Notes under the pieces: generated by a model
Database searches by the model: none
Seen by the model: only the letters and a program-made list of their open reading frames with translations
What the model was told of the DNA's origin: nothing
NCBI RefSeq assembly: GCF_000526795.1
Contig: NZ_JAGT01000001.1
Location: 2,268,001 to 2,332,000, forward strand
From: Ruminococcus flavefaciens AE3010
Lineage (GTDB): Bacteria; Bacillota; Clostridia; Oscillospirales; Ruminococcaceae
Direction: 5' to 3'
Length of the DNA: 64,000 bases
Translations under genes and position numbers: made by a program
Part shown: one piece after another, positions 25,903 to 33,643 of the stretch
How positions within the stretch are numbered: position 1 is the first letter of the stretch
How the letters are laid out: each line of letters opens with the position of its first letter

Positions 25903-27413
25903 TCACGCTCACCTCCTGCTATAGTATTCATAATTGTATTCTGTGTGAGCTCATCGCCTTTAAGCTCGCCTACAAGCTTTCTGTCACGCATAACAAGAAG
26001 TCTTGAACATGTGCGGAGCATCTCGTCTGTTTCCGATGATATGAAGGTTATGCTCATACCCTCGGAAGCAAGCTTGAGGACCAGCTTCTGGATATCCACC
26101 TTTGTACCTACGTCGATACCTCTGGTGGGCTCGTCGAGAATGAGATATTTCGGGTGAGTAAGGAGCCAGCGTCCGAGTATGACCTTCTGCTGATTTCCTC
26201 CCGAAAGAGATTTTATGGGTGTATTCACAGAGGCTGTCTTGATATCGAGGAGCTTGATGTACTCTTCTGCGAACTTAGTTGCCTCTGCCTTTGAAAATGG
26301 CTTGAAGAAGCCTTTCTTTACCTGTAATGCGAGGATAATGTTATCGCGGACAGAAAGATCGCCTACTATTCCGTCACGCTTACGGTCCTCGGGAAGATAA
26401 GCTATGCCGTTCTTCATAGCGTCAATGGGCTTGCTGATATCGACCTGCTTGCCGTCTACCTTCACCGTGCCGCCTGTTACCTTATCGGCACCGAAGATAG
26501 CTCTTACGCACTCGCTTCGTCCCGAGCCGAGAAGTCCCGTGAAGCCGTTGACTTCTCCCTTGCGTATATTGAAGTTGAAGGGCTTGATGCCCTCAGAGCT
26601 GCAAAGTCCTGTGGCTTCGTAAACGAACTCCTTGTTCTTGTCGTCGAAAACAGGGATATCGTTTTTGATATCAGCCATATCGTCAAGCTCCTTGCCCAGC
26701 ATCTTCGATACCAGCTGGACTCTGGGGAGATTTTCGATCTCATATTCTCCCACGAGCTGCCCGTCGCGGAGCACTGTTATCTTGTCGCATACCTCATATA
26801 CCTGATCGAGGAAATGTGTAACGAATATTATGCCAACGCCGCGGGACTTTAGCTGACGCATAAGGTGGAAGAGCTTGGCTACCTCCGATTCATCAAGTGA
26901 AGAGGTCGGCTCGTCAAGAATGAGCACGCTGCACTCCATATCAACGGCTCTTGCAATGGCTACCATCTGCTGTACTGCTATAGAGCAGCTTGCAAGCTGC
27001 TGTGTAGGCTTTACAGCTATGCCCAGAGAGTCGAGGAGCTCTCCTGCCTTTTTGTTCATGGTACGCCAGTTTACCAGCTTGCTCTTGCCTCTTCCGAGGA
27101 ATATATTCTCTGCCACCGAGAGGTTGGGGCAGAGGGAAATTTCCTGATATACGGTACTGATTCCCAAATTCTGTGCTTCCTGCGGGGAATGTATCTGTAC
27201 GGGACCCGAATGTCCCTTTATGTAGATATCTCCGCTGTCCTTGATGTGCACACCTGTGAGGACCTTGATAAGGGTAGACTTGCCTGCGCCGTTTTCGCCC
27301 ATGAGCGCATGTATCTCTCCTTTACAAAGCGTAAAATCCACATTCCTGAGTGCCTTGACTCCGGGAAAGGATTTATAAATCCCACGCATTTCCAGCAATG
27401 ATCTTTCCTGCAT
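25899..27413 (-). CDS. sugar ABC transporter ATP-binding protein (AraG/MglA type)
   Basis: 504 aa with two fused nucleotide-binding domains. The start at 27413 (QERSLLEMRGIYKSFPGVKAL) has AGGAGG in its leader; the frame stays open 42 codons further without a good start. NBD1: Walker A GENGAGKST, Walker B LILDEPTSSLD with a degenerate signature CSIAVQQ. NBD2: a degenerate Walker A GLLGSGRSE, normal signature SLSGGNQQKV and LILDEPTRGID. This asymmetry is normal for CUT2 ATPases. Energises uptake of arabinose or a related pentose. Confidence 0.95.
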   Translation of the reverse strand: MQERSLLEMRGIYKSFPGVKALRNVDFTLCKGEIHALMGENGAGKSTLIKVLTGVHIKDSGDIYIKGHSGPVQIHSPQEAQNLGISTVYQEISLCPNLSVAENIFLGRGKSKLVNWRTMNKKAGELLDSLGIAVKPTQQLASCSIAVQQMVAIARAVDMECSVLILDEPTSSLDESEVAKLFHLMRQLKSRGVGIIFVTHFLDQVYEVCDKITVLRDGQLVGEYEIENLPRVQLVSKMLGKELDDMADIKNDIPVFDDKNKEFVYEATGLCSSEGIKPFNFNIRKGEVNGFTGLLGSGRSECVRAIFGADKVTGGTVKVDGKQVDISKPIDAMKNGIAYLPEDRKRDGIVGDLSVRDNIILALQVKKGFFKPFSKAEATKFAEEYIKLLDIKTASVNTPIKSLSGGNQQKVILGRWLLTHPKYLILDEPTRGIDVGTKVDIQKLVLKLASEGMSITFISSETDEMLRTCSRLLVMRDRKLVGELKGDELTQNTIMNTIAGGERE

Positions 27414-27570
27414 TGCTTTTCCTCCTAAGCGAGTTGTATGTACGGATATTCCCTGTTTTCCGCAGGAATATCCACGTATTTGCTTAAAATATGTGCGGTG
27501 ACATAAAGCATTCACGAATGCGTCACCGCACTTATTCATCTATATAGTTTTGCGTCCTGTAAACAAACTA

Positions 27571-28644
27571 TCAGATACCGTACTGCTCAACGTCAGCGTC
27601 GGTGATTGTCTTTGCATCGAAGCCCTTTTCGTCCATGATGATAGTCTTCTGAGAGAGGGTCTCACCATTTTCGAGCTTTTCGATGATGTCCTTGATGTAA
27701 GTTGACTGGAAAGGATTGCACTGTCCGTCGTAGTTCCAGTTGCCCTTCTTGAGCTCCTCAAGTGCCCACTTGTTGCAGTCGAAGCCTATAACGACTACAT
27801 CCTTGTCAACACCGTGTGAGATATTGGCTCTGTCAAGTGCAGCAACTGCGCCCTTTGCCATATCATCGTTCTCTGCGTAGATTACATTGAACTTCTTGCC
27901 TGCATCGATAGCGGACTGAACGATCTGCTGTGCCTTTTCAGCATTCCATTCAGCTGTCTGCTGTGTAACGATGTTCCAGCCAAGCTCCTTGGCTGTATCG
28001 TCGAGAGCTCCCGAACGTCCCTTCTGAGCAGCTGTGCCCATTACGCCCTGAAGGTGGATAATGTCGTAAGCCTGAAGATCCTGAGATTTGAGCCACTCTA
28101 CTGCCTGCTCGCCTTCCTTAGCCATATCGGAAACGATAGAAGCATCATAGAGACTCTCGTCAGCGTCGATGGTACGGTCGAAGAGGATAACTCTTACGCC
28201 TGCGTCCTTAGCGTCCTTGAGAACCGAATCCCAGCCTGCTGTATCAGCTGCTGAGAGAAGCAGGTAATCTACTTCATCCTGAATGAACTTCTGAGCATAG
28301 TTGATCTGCTCTTCGTTCTTGAGGCTGTATGCAAAAGAAGCGTCGAAGCCGTTCTCCTTTGTGAATGTAGCCTTCAGGTCGTTAACATTAGCTGTACGAT
28401 AACCTGACTCGTTAGGATCGTTATTGATTATGCCGACTTTGATAAGTGCACCGTCAGAGCTTCCGCCGCCGTTGTTGTTTTCCTGTGTGTCTGCGGTATC
28501 AGCGTTGTCAGCCTTTGTGGTCGTTTCAGCCTTTGATGATGAACTGCTGCTTGATGATGAATCGCTTGCTGCTCCGCAGCCAACGAACATTGCGCCGCAG
28601 AGTACTGTGCTTGCTGCCATTGCAAAGATCTTGTTGATTTTCAT
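27571..28644 (-). CDS. sugar-binding lipoprotein (periplasmic-binding-protein-like domain 4)
   Basis: 357 aa; start ATG 28644 (KINKIFAMAAS) after GGAGG in the leader. Signal peptide with lipobox FVGCG (Cys about 22), then a Ser/Asp/Thr-rich linker and the Peripl_BP_4 fold. The segment FDRTIDADESLYDASIVSDM and NESGYRTANVNDL resemble YtfQ-type binding proteins (galactofuranose/arabinose). First gene of the transporter operon behind its own promoter with operator-like repeats. Substrate probably L-arabinose given araBAD downstream. Confidence 0.92.
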   Translation of the reverse strand: MKINKIFAMAASTVLCGAMFVGCGAASDSSSSSSSSSKAETTTKADNADTADTQENNNGGGSSDGALIKVGIINNDPNESGYRTANVNDLKATFTKENGFDASFAYSLKNEEQINYAQKFIQDEVDYLLLSAADTAGWDSVLKDAKDAGVRVILFDRTIDADESLYDASIVSDMAKEGEQAVEWLKSQDLQAYDIIHLQGVMGTAAQKGRSGALDDTAKELGWNIVTQQTAEWNAEKAQQIVQSAIDAGKKFNVIYAENDDMAKGAVAALDRANISHGVDKDVVVIGFDCNKWALEELKKGNWNYDGQCNPFQSTYIKDIIEKLENGETLSQKTIIMDEKGFDAKTITDADVEQYGI

Positions 28645-28697
28645 AATTAGAATTCCTCCATCCAATTTAATATGCCCATTAACGTACATTCCGTTAA

Positions 28698-28737
28698 CTT
28701 GTACTTACATTATAATCACTTTGTACATACATTGCAA
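28698..28737 (-). promoter_or_regulatory. promoter and operator repeats of the arabinose transport operon
   Basis: On the minus strand: TTGCAA (28737-28732), 17-bp spacer, TATAAT (28714-28709). Two direct repeats of ATGTAnGTACAA(A/G), at 28732-28720 (inside the spacer) and 28710-28698 (just after -10), are exactly 22 bp apart, about two helical turns. They resemble AraR boxes and would block polymerase. Confidence 0.75.
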
Positions 28738-28795
28738 CCAAAAATTTTTCACAAAATGTTTATTATATTTTGAATTATATTTCCAGTATACAAAA

Positions 28796-29488
28796 TTACG
28801 GACAAATATTTGCATTGTTCTGAAATTGTCTGGGAGTCTGTCCCGTATACTTCTTGAATATCTGGCTGAAATAGCGGTAATCCCTGAATCCCACGTCGTA
28901 GGCTACCTCGTACACCATTTTCGATGTACAGCAGAGAAGCTCCCGAGCGTGAGTTATCCTTGCCACTGCAAGATACTCGAAAAGATTCTGTCCGTACTCC
29001 TTTTTGAACTGGGTACTCAGATAAGAGGGGCTCAGCCCTACAGCATCAGCCACCACAAGCAGTGACAGCTCGTCGTTCATGTAGTTTTTGTCTATATAGT
29101 CCTTAGCCTTTGCGATTATGCTCCTGCCGCTTTCCTTTGCCGATTCTATGCGCCATTTTATGCAGCCGCGCACCAGATCGTGAAGGAATTTCCGGGTATC
29201 CTCGGTGGTCATCAGCTCCGCACCTATCTCGTCGGCAGTTCCGAAGCTCTCAAAGAACTTCTCGCTGCTTATGCCTATTTTCCGGGCAAAGGCGTGGGCT
29301 GCCACATATATGTCCATACAGACGTACAGCCTCAGCATAAGAGACTGTATCTTGGCGAACCCCACCTCGTCGAGGACAGAATCCAGCATAGCGTCGCAGT
29401 TTTCAAGGCTTCCGCTCTGCAGCAGTTCTTCTGTTTTCTTGATGTCAAGACGTTTCACGTCCTGCATTATCTTCGACTCTTTATTCAT
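28796..29488 (-). CDS. AraC family transcriptional regulator
   Basis: 230 aa. The C-terminal AraC/XylS double helix-turn-helix covers about residues 125-225: LSLLVVADAVGLSPSYLSTQFKKEYGQN and KMVYEVAYDVGFRDYRYFSQIFKKYTGQTPRQF. The N-terminal 110 residues are helical and match no receiver or cupin domain I can name. It resembles the output half of YesN-type regulators without the REC domain. Lies 37 bp after araR, probably co-transcribed. Likely an activator of sugar or hemicellulose genes; the effector is unknown. Confidence 0.88.
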   Translation of the reverse strand: MNKESKIMQDVKRLDIKKTEELLQSGSLENCDAMLDSVLDEVGFAKIQSLMLRLYVCMDIYVAAHAFARKIGISSEKFFESFGTADEIGAELMTTEDTRKFLHDLVRGCIKWRIESAKESGRSIIAKAKDYIDKNYMNDELSLLVVADAVGLSPSYLSTQFKKEYGQNLFEYLAVARITHARELLCCTSKMVYEVAYDVGFRDYRYFSQIFKKYTGQTPRQFQNNANICP

Positions 29489-29525
29489 TTTAATACCCCG
29501 CTATGATTGTCAAACACACTATGTT

Positions 29526-30608
29526 TCAGATGCTTTTTACAGAGTCGCGGATCTTGAGCTCGGGAGTGAATATGATATCATCGTCGTCCGAGGGATAGGA
29601 ATTTATCATATCTATGAGCTTTTCAGCCGCCGCTTCGCCGAGTCTGCGCTGTGGGTGAGCCACAGAGGTCAGCGGTACATCGCAGATCGAAGCGTATTTT
29701 GAATCGTCTATGCCGATGACCGAGAGGTCGTCAGGCACGCTTATGTCGCGCTCCTTGCAGAACTGGAGCAGCTTTATGGCAATATTGTCATTATAGCAGA
29801 CAAACGCCGTAGATTCGCTTATCAGCTCCAGAAGTCTGTTGCTTCCCGAGGTGAACACCGAGTTCTTGTCCGATGTTGCGAACCAGAGCACGTTGTCCTC
29901 TGCGTTTCTCTGTCCGTGTGCGATACAGCTCTTTGTGAAGCCGCTGTAGCGCTTATGTCCCTGTATATCGTCAAGCGCGAATATTCCCGCAACTCTTCTG
30001 TGTCCCTGTGAAAAGACATAGTCCGTAGCTATCCTGCCTGCGGCTTCGTCGTCCATGGCAACGCAGGGACAGTCCGACCATGGGTACTTGGCATTGAAGA
30101 ACACCACGGGGATATTCTTGCTGCGGAGCTCCTCATACAGCAGTGTATTGGGGTTTGGCAGAGCGCTCTTGGAGGGCTCCACGATGAGTCCGTGAACTCC
30201 GCCCGAGATCATGCTCTGGAGCGCCTGCTGCTCCTCAGCCACCTTATTATGGGTGATAGCGAGCTGCATGGAAAAGCCCGAATCATTGAGCACGCTTTCG
30301 ATGCCCGTAACTATATGAGGGAAGATATAATCAGTAAAATACGTGGATATTACGCCGATATTCCTTATCTGACCCACTGTATCGCCCTGTGAATAGCCCG
30401 ACGATACAAAGGCTCCGCTTCCCCTGATACGGCTGATGACATTCTCGTTTTCAAGGCACATCAGTGCCTGTCTTACGGTCTGTCGGCTGACGCCGTGTAT
30501 CTCGCAGAGCTCCTTTTCCGTGAGGAATCGGTCTTTGGGCTTCAGCTTGTGGGAGCTTATGAAGTTCTTGGACCACTCAACGATAGTCATATATTTGTAG
30601 TCTTCCAT
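29526..30608 (-). CDS. araR: AraR-type repressor (GntR wHTH + LacI sugar-binding domain)
   Basis: 360 aa; start ATG 30608, 7 nt after GGAGG. Residues 1-70 are a GntR winged helix (LTEKELCEIHGVSRQTVRQAL, then SRIRGSGAFV). Residues 85-355 are a LacI/periplasmic-binding-like effector domain (GVISTYFTDYIFPHIVTGIES; VIGIDDSKYASICDVPLTSVAHPQRRLGEAAAEKLI). This is the architecture of Bacillus subtilis AraR, which releases DNA on binding L-arabinose. It heads the minus-strand arabinose cluster, and its promoter overlaps AATTTG-type operator halves, so autoregulation is likely. Confidence 0.92.
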   Translation of the reverse strand: MEDYKYMTIVEWSKNFISSHKLKPKDRFLTEKELCEIHGVSRQTVRQALMCLENENVISRIRGSGAFVSSGYSQGDTVGQIRNIGVISTYFTDYIFPHIVTGIESVLNDSGFSMQLAITHNKVAEEQQALQSMISGGVHGLIVEPSKSALPNPNTLLYEELRSKNIPVVFFNAKYPWSDCPCVAMDDEAAGRIATDYVFSQGHRRVAGIFALDDIQGHKRYSGFTKSCIAHGQRNAEDNVLWFATSDKNSVFTSGSNRLLELISESTAFVCYNDNIAIKLLQFCKERDISVPDDLSVIGIDDSKYASICDVPLTSVAHPQRRLGEAAAEKLIDMINSYPSDDDDIIFTPELKIRDSVKSI

Positions 30609-30649
30609 AATTTCCTCCGAAGGGATACCGATAGTATCGGTTTTTCTTT

Positions 30650-30678
30650 ATAATACCACTTTTGCACAAATTTGTAAA
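30650..30678 (-). promoter_or_regulatory. araR promoter
   Basis: Minus strand TTTACA (30678-30673), 17-bp spacer, TATTAT (30655-30650). The spacer begins AATTTGTGCAAAAG, an operator-like half-site. The leader after it holds the palindrome ACCGATA-G-TATCGGT. Confidence 0.7.
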
Positions 30679-30702
30679 TACAACTTTTGAATTATGTCTG
30701 TA

Positions 30703-30770
30703 AATTTGTATGCACAGACAAAACTGCCTTACCCTCTTTGTGCAACACGACAACAATTTGCATACAAATT
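30703..30770. promoter_or_regulatory. candidate AraR operators
   Basis: AATTTGCATACAAATT (30755-30770) is a palindrome with perfect 6-bp arms. AATTTGTATGCACAGACAAA starts at 30703, 52 bp away. Both resemble the ATTTGTnnnnACAAAT AraR box and lie between araR and the promoter at 30801. Confidence 0.6.
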
Positions 30771-30800
30771 CCTGCGGACAACAATACAACTTCTCTCAGC

Positions 30801-30829
30801 TTGACATTGAACGGGCAATGTTGTATGAT
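30801..30829 (+). promoter_or_regulatory. promoter upstream of the two-component/ABC operon
   Basis: TTGACA (30801-30806), 17-bp spacer, TATGAT (30824-30829). The 140-nt leader that follows contains GCAATGACTGCC/GGCGGTCATTGC, a stable hairpin near 30924-30951, before the response regulator start. Confidence 0.8.
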
Positions 30830-30973
30830 TTTAATAGCTTGTTTCACACCTTAGGGCAAAATAAGCCCTGCATAAAAAAGTGATCCTCAAATTACCCTAC
30901 ATATAATATAAATGCAGTTCAGAGCAATGACTGCCTGACGGCGGTCATTGCGTATACATTAAAGGAGCAGACC

Positions 30974-31660
30974 ATGAAGAACAACATTCTTATAATAGAT
31001 GACGACGCCGACCTCTCATTCGTTATCACCGATATGCTGGAGGGCTACGGCTACAATGTGACCTCTGCCGAAAGCGCAGATGAGGCTTTCGGACTTCTCA
31101 GCAGCAGGCACTTCGACCTTATCCTGCTGGACATAAATCTTCCCGACTCCACAGGCTTTGAAATATGTAAAGAGCTCCGCCGCGTTTCCGACGTGCCTGT
31201 AATATTTGCCAGCGCACGCACCAGCGAGTCCGACAGGATAACAGGCTTCGATATCGGCGGCGACGACTACCTCCCCAAGCCCTACTCCATGGCGGAGCTC
31301 TTTTCGCGCATAAAGGCGCTTCTGCGCCGAGCCTACGGCGACAGCGACGAAAAGGCGCCAATAGTGTTCGGCAATGTCAAAGTGGATATCTCCGCACGCT
31401 CCGTCACCAAAAACGGCGTCCCCGTAGGACTGTCCCTGAAAGAGTTTGACCTGCTCGCCTGCCTTTGCGGGCACATGGGCACGGCGGTCTCAAAGGAATC
31501 CCTGCTCTCGGAGGTATGGGGGACATTCTCCGACGTAGAGCCCTCAACGCTGGCTGTACATATCCGCTGGCTGAGGGAAAAGCTTGAGGACGAGCCAGCC
31601 TCTCCCAAGTATATAAAGACCGTCTATAAGGTGGGCTACATTCTGGAGGTGAGCGAATGA
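30974..31660 (+). CDS. OmpR-family response regulator
   Basis: 228 aa. Receiver domain 1-120 with the acidic pocket DDD (residues 9-11), the phosphoacceptor D53 in LILLDINLPD and the conserved Lys in YLPKPY. A winged-helix DNA-binding domain (about 130-225) ends VSKESLLSEVWGTF...STLAVHIRWLREKLEDEP...IKTVYKVGYIL. RBS AAAGGAG. The stop overlaps the kinase start (ATGA). By context it controls the ABC exporter two genes downstream. Confidence 0.95.
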   Translation: MKNNILIIDDDADLSFVITDMLEGYGYNVTSAESADEAFGLLSSRHFDLILLDINLPDSTGFEICKELRRVSDVPVIFASARTSESDRITGFDIGGDDYLPKPYSMAELFSRIKALLRRAYGDSDEKAPIVFGNVKVDISARSVTKNGVPVGLSLKEFDLLACLCGHMGTAVSKESLLSEVWGTFSDVEPSTLAVHIRWLREKLEDEPASPKYIKTVYKVGYILEVSE

Positions 31661-32820
31661 AAAGCAGGATAATCGGCATCACTCTTTTCTTTATGGCGCT
31701 TATCATCGCTGCCTCGGCACTCTTTATATATAATGACAGGACAAATTATACTCCCGACGCAAACGGTGAGCTCATCATCGCGGTAAACGAGGTTGAACAG
31801 CTCATAAACATGGGCGACACCGCTCAGGCTGCTGAAAAGGCTGCCGCACTGAAAGAGGAGCTCCGCGGCTTCACACAGCCTGCTCCCGACAGCTCAAAGG
31901 CTGTTGCCGTATGTATAATCGGCTGTATATTTGCGGCTGTTATCTTCGGCTACATTTACTTCTCCATACTGCGCCCCTTTGATAAGATGAAGAACTTCGC
32001 CGAGAAGATAGCTCAGGGCAATTTCGATATCCCTCTGGACTATGAGCGTTCCAACTACTTCGGAAGCTTCACATGGGCTTTCGACAGCATGCGCCGCGAG
32101 ATAACCAAGGCGCGTGCCTGCGAGCGTGAAGCCATTGAAAACAACAAGACCGTCATCGCTACCCTTTCCCATGACATAAAGACTCCCGTTTCGTCCATAA
32201 GAGCCTACGCCGAGGGACTGGACGCAAATCTGGACAGCTCCCCCGAGAAACGCAGAAAATATCTGTCAGTAATTATGCGCAAGTGCGACGAGGTATCAAA
32301 GCTCACCAACGACCTGTTCCTCCACTCCCTCTCAGACCTTGACAAGCTGAAAATACAGCCCGAGAAGTTTGAACTCACCGCGTTCATGGAGAGCACTGTT
32401 AAGGAGATAGCCGCCGAGCATGACGACGTAAGCTTCCTGCGTCCCGATTTCACAGCCGAAGTCAGCGCCGACAAAAACAGGCTCATGCAGATAACCGAGA
32501 ACCTCATAAACAATGCGAGGAAATACGCTAAGACTGATATCACCGTATCAATGGAAAAACAGGAAAACAGCGTGGTGATGCGCTTCTGCGACAGGGGCAG
32601 CGGTATCCCCGATACGGACATGCCCTTTATTTTTGAGAAGTTCTACCGCGGCAAGAATGCAGGCTCTGAACAGGGCTCGGGACTTGGCCTTTACATCGTC
32701 AAGCACCTTACAGAAGCTCAGGGCGGCGGGGTGAGTCTCAGAAATCTCCCCACAGGCGGTCTTGAAGCCTCTGTCACTCTGCCATTGTGCAGCACCGAAA
32801 AGATCTTAAGTACTTCTTAA
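31657..32820 (+). CDS. membrane sensor histidine kinase
   Basis: 387 aa. Two membrane segments (about 5-25 and 83-104) enclose a short 57-residue extracellular loop. A HAMP domain follows (ILRPFDKMKNFAEKIAQGNFD), then HisKA with phospho-His H172 in TLSHDIKTPVSSIRA, and HATPase_c with ITENLINNARKYAK, FCDRGSGIP and GSGLGLYIVKHL. The small sensor loop suggests that it senses envelope stress or works with the downstream ABC transporter, as in BceS/YxdK-type systems; that part is inference. Confidence 0.93.
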   Translation: MKSRIIGITLFFMALIIAASALFIYNDRTNYTPDANGELIIAVNEVEQLINMGDTAQAAEKAAALKEELRGFTQPAPDSSKAVAVCIIGCIFAAVIFGYIYFSILRPFDKMKNFAEKIAQGNFDIPLDYERSNYFGSFTWAFDSMRREITKARACEREAIENNKTVIATLSHDIKTPVSSIRAYAEGLDANLDSSPEKRRKYLSVIMRKCDEVSKLTNDLFLHSLSDLDKLKIQPEKFELTAFMESTVKEIAAEHDDVSFLRPDFTAEVSADKNRLMQITENLINNARKYAKTDITVSMEKQENSVVMRFCDRGSGIPDTDMPFIFEKFYRGKNAGSEQGSGLGLYIVKHLTEAQGGGVSLRNLPTGGLEASVTLPLCSTEKILSTS

Positions 32821-32838
32821 TAACTTTCGCTGTATAAT
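32806..32838 (+). promoter_or_regulatory. candidate response-regulator site and promoter before the ABC genes
   Basis: TTAAG-TACTT-CTTAA (32806-32820) is a perfect inverted repeat lying on the kinase stop codon. TATAAT follows at 32833-32838, with no good -35 hexamer (GTACTT at the right place, inside the palindrome). Arrangement typical of activator-dependent promoters. Confidence 0.5.
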
Positions 32839-32871
32839 AAACACAGAATCAAGCGAAAGGAACACACAGCT

Positions 32872-33633
32872 ATGAAAAAATCCATTTTGACCGCAAAAGG
32901 TCTTTCAAAAAGCTTCGCCCACAACGGCGGACAGGTGCATATCCTGTCGGGAGTCGACCTTGACATATACGAGGAAGACTTCACCGTCATAATGGGCGCT
33001 TCGGGCTCGGGAAAATCCACCATGCTCTATGCTCTCAGCGGCATGGACAGAGCCACCGCAGGCTCTGTGATGTACGGCGGAAAGGACATCGTAAAAATGA
33101 AGGAAAAGGAGCTTGCAGGGCTGAGACATTCGGACTTCGGCTTCATTTTCCAGCAGATGCACCTTGTAAGCAATCTCTCCATGCTTGAAAATGTTACCGT
33201 ATCGGGCTATCTCGGCAAAAAGAGCTCTGCCGCAGAGGTAAGGAAAAACGCCGAGGAGCTCCTTAAAAGAATGGGCATCGACCGTGTAAAGAACAATCTT
33301 CCCTCACAGGTATCGGGCGGTGAGCAGCAGCGCTGCGCAATTGCAAGAGCTGTCATAAATCAGCCAAAGCTCCTCTTTGCCGACGAGCCCACAGGAGCTC
33401 TCAACCGCAAAAACACCACGGAGGTACTTGACCTGCTCACTGACCTTAACAAGAACGGTCAGAGCATACTCATGGTCACTCACGACGTCCGTGCAGCCGT
33501 AAGAGCCACACGCCTGCTCTATCTCTCCGACGGAAATATCATCGGAAGCCTTGACCTTGCACCGTATGACGCTGCCGAGGAAAAGAGCCGCGAAGCTCAG
33601 GTGAACGCATGGCTGAGCTCCCTTGAATGGTGA
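32872..33633 (+). CDS. ABC transporter ATP-binding protein (MacB/BceA/LolD type)
   Basis: 253 aa, single NBD: Walker A GASGSGKST (near residue 42), Q-loop FIFQQMHLVSNLSMLENV, signature VSGGEQQRCAIARA, Walker B LLFADEPTGALNRK and H-loop MVTHDVRAAVRATR. The sequence type (3.A.1.122/134) partners with FtsX-like permeases. RBS GAAAGGAA. The permease starts 10 nt after the stop. Confidence 0.95.
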   Translation: MKKSILTAKGLSKSFAHNGGQVHILSGVDLDIYEEDFTVIMGASGSGKSTMLYALSGMDRATAGSVMYGGKDIVKMKEKELAGLRHSDFGFIFQQMHLVSNLSMLENVTVSGYLGKKSSAAEVRKNAEELLKRMGIDRVKNNLPSQVSGGEQQRCAIARAVINQPKLLFADEPTGALNRKNTTEVLDLLTDLNKNGQSILMVTHDVRAAVRATRLLYLSDGNIIGSLDLAPYDAAEEKSREAQVNAWLSSLEW

Positions 33634-33643
33634 GGTGAGAGCT

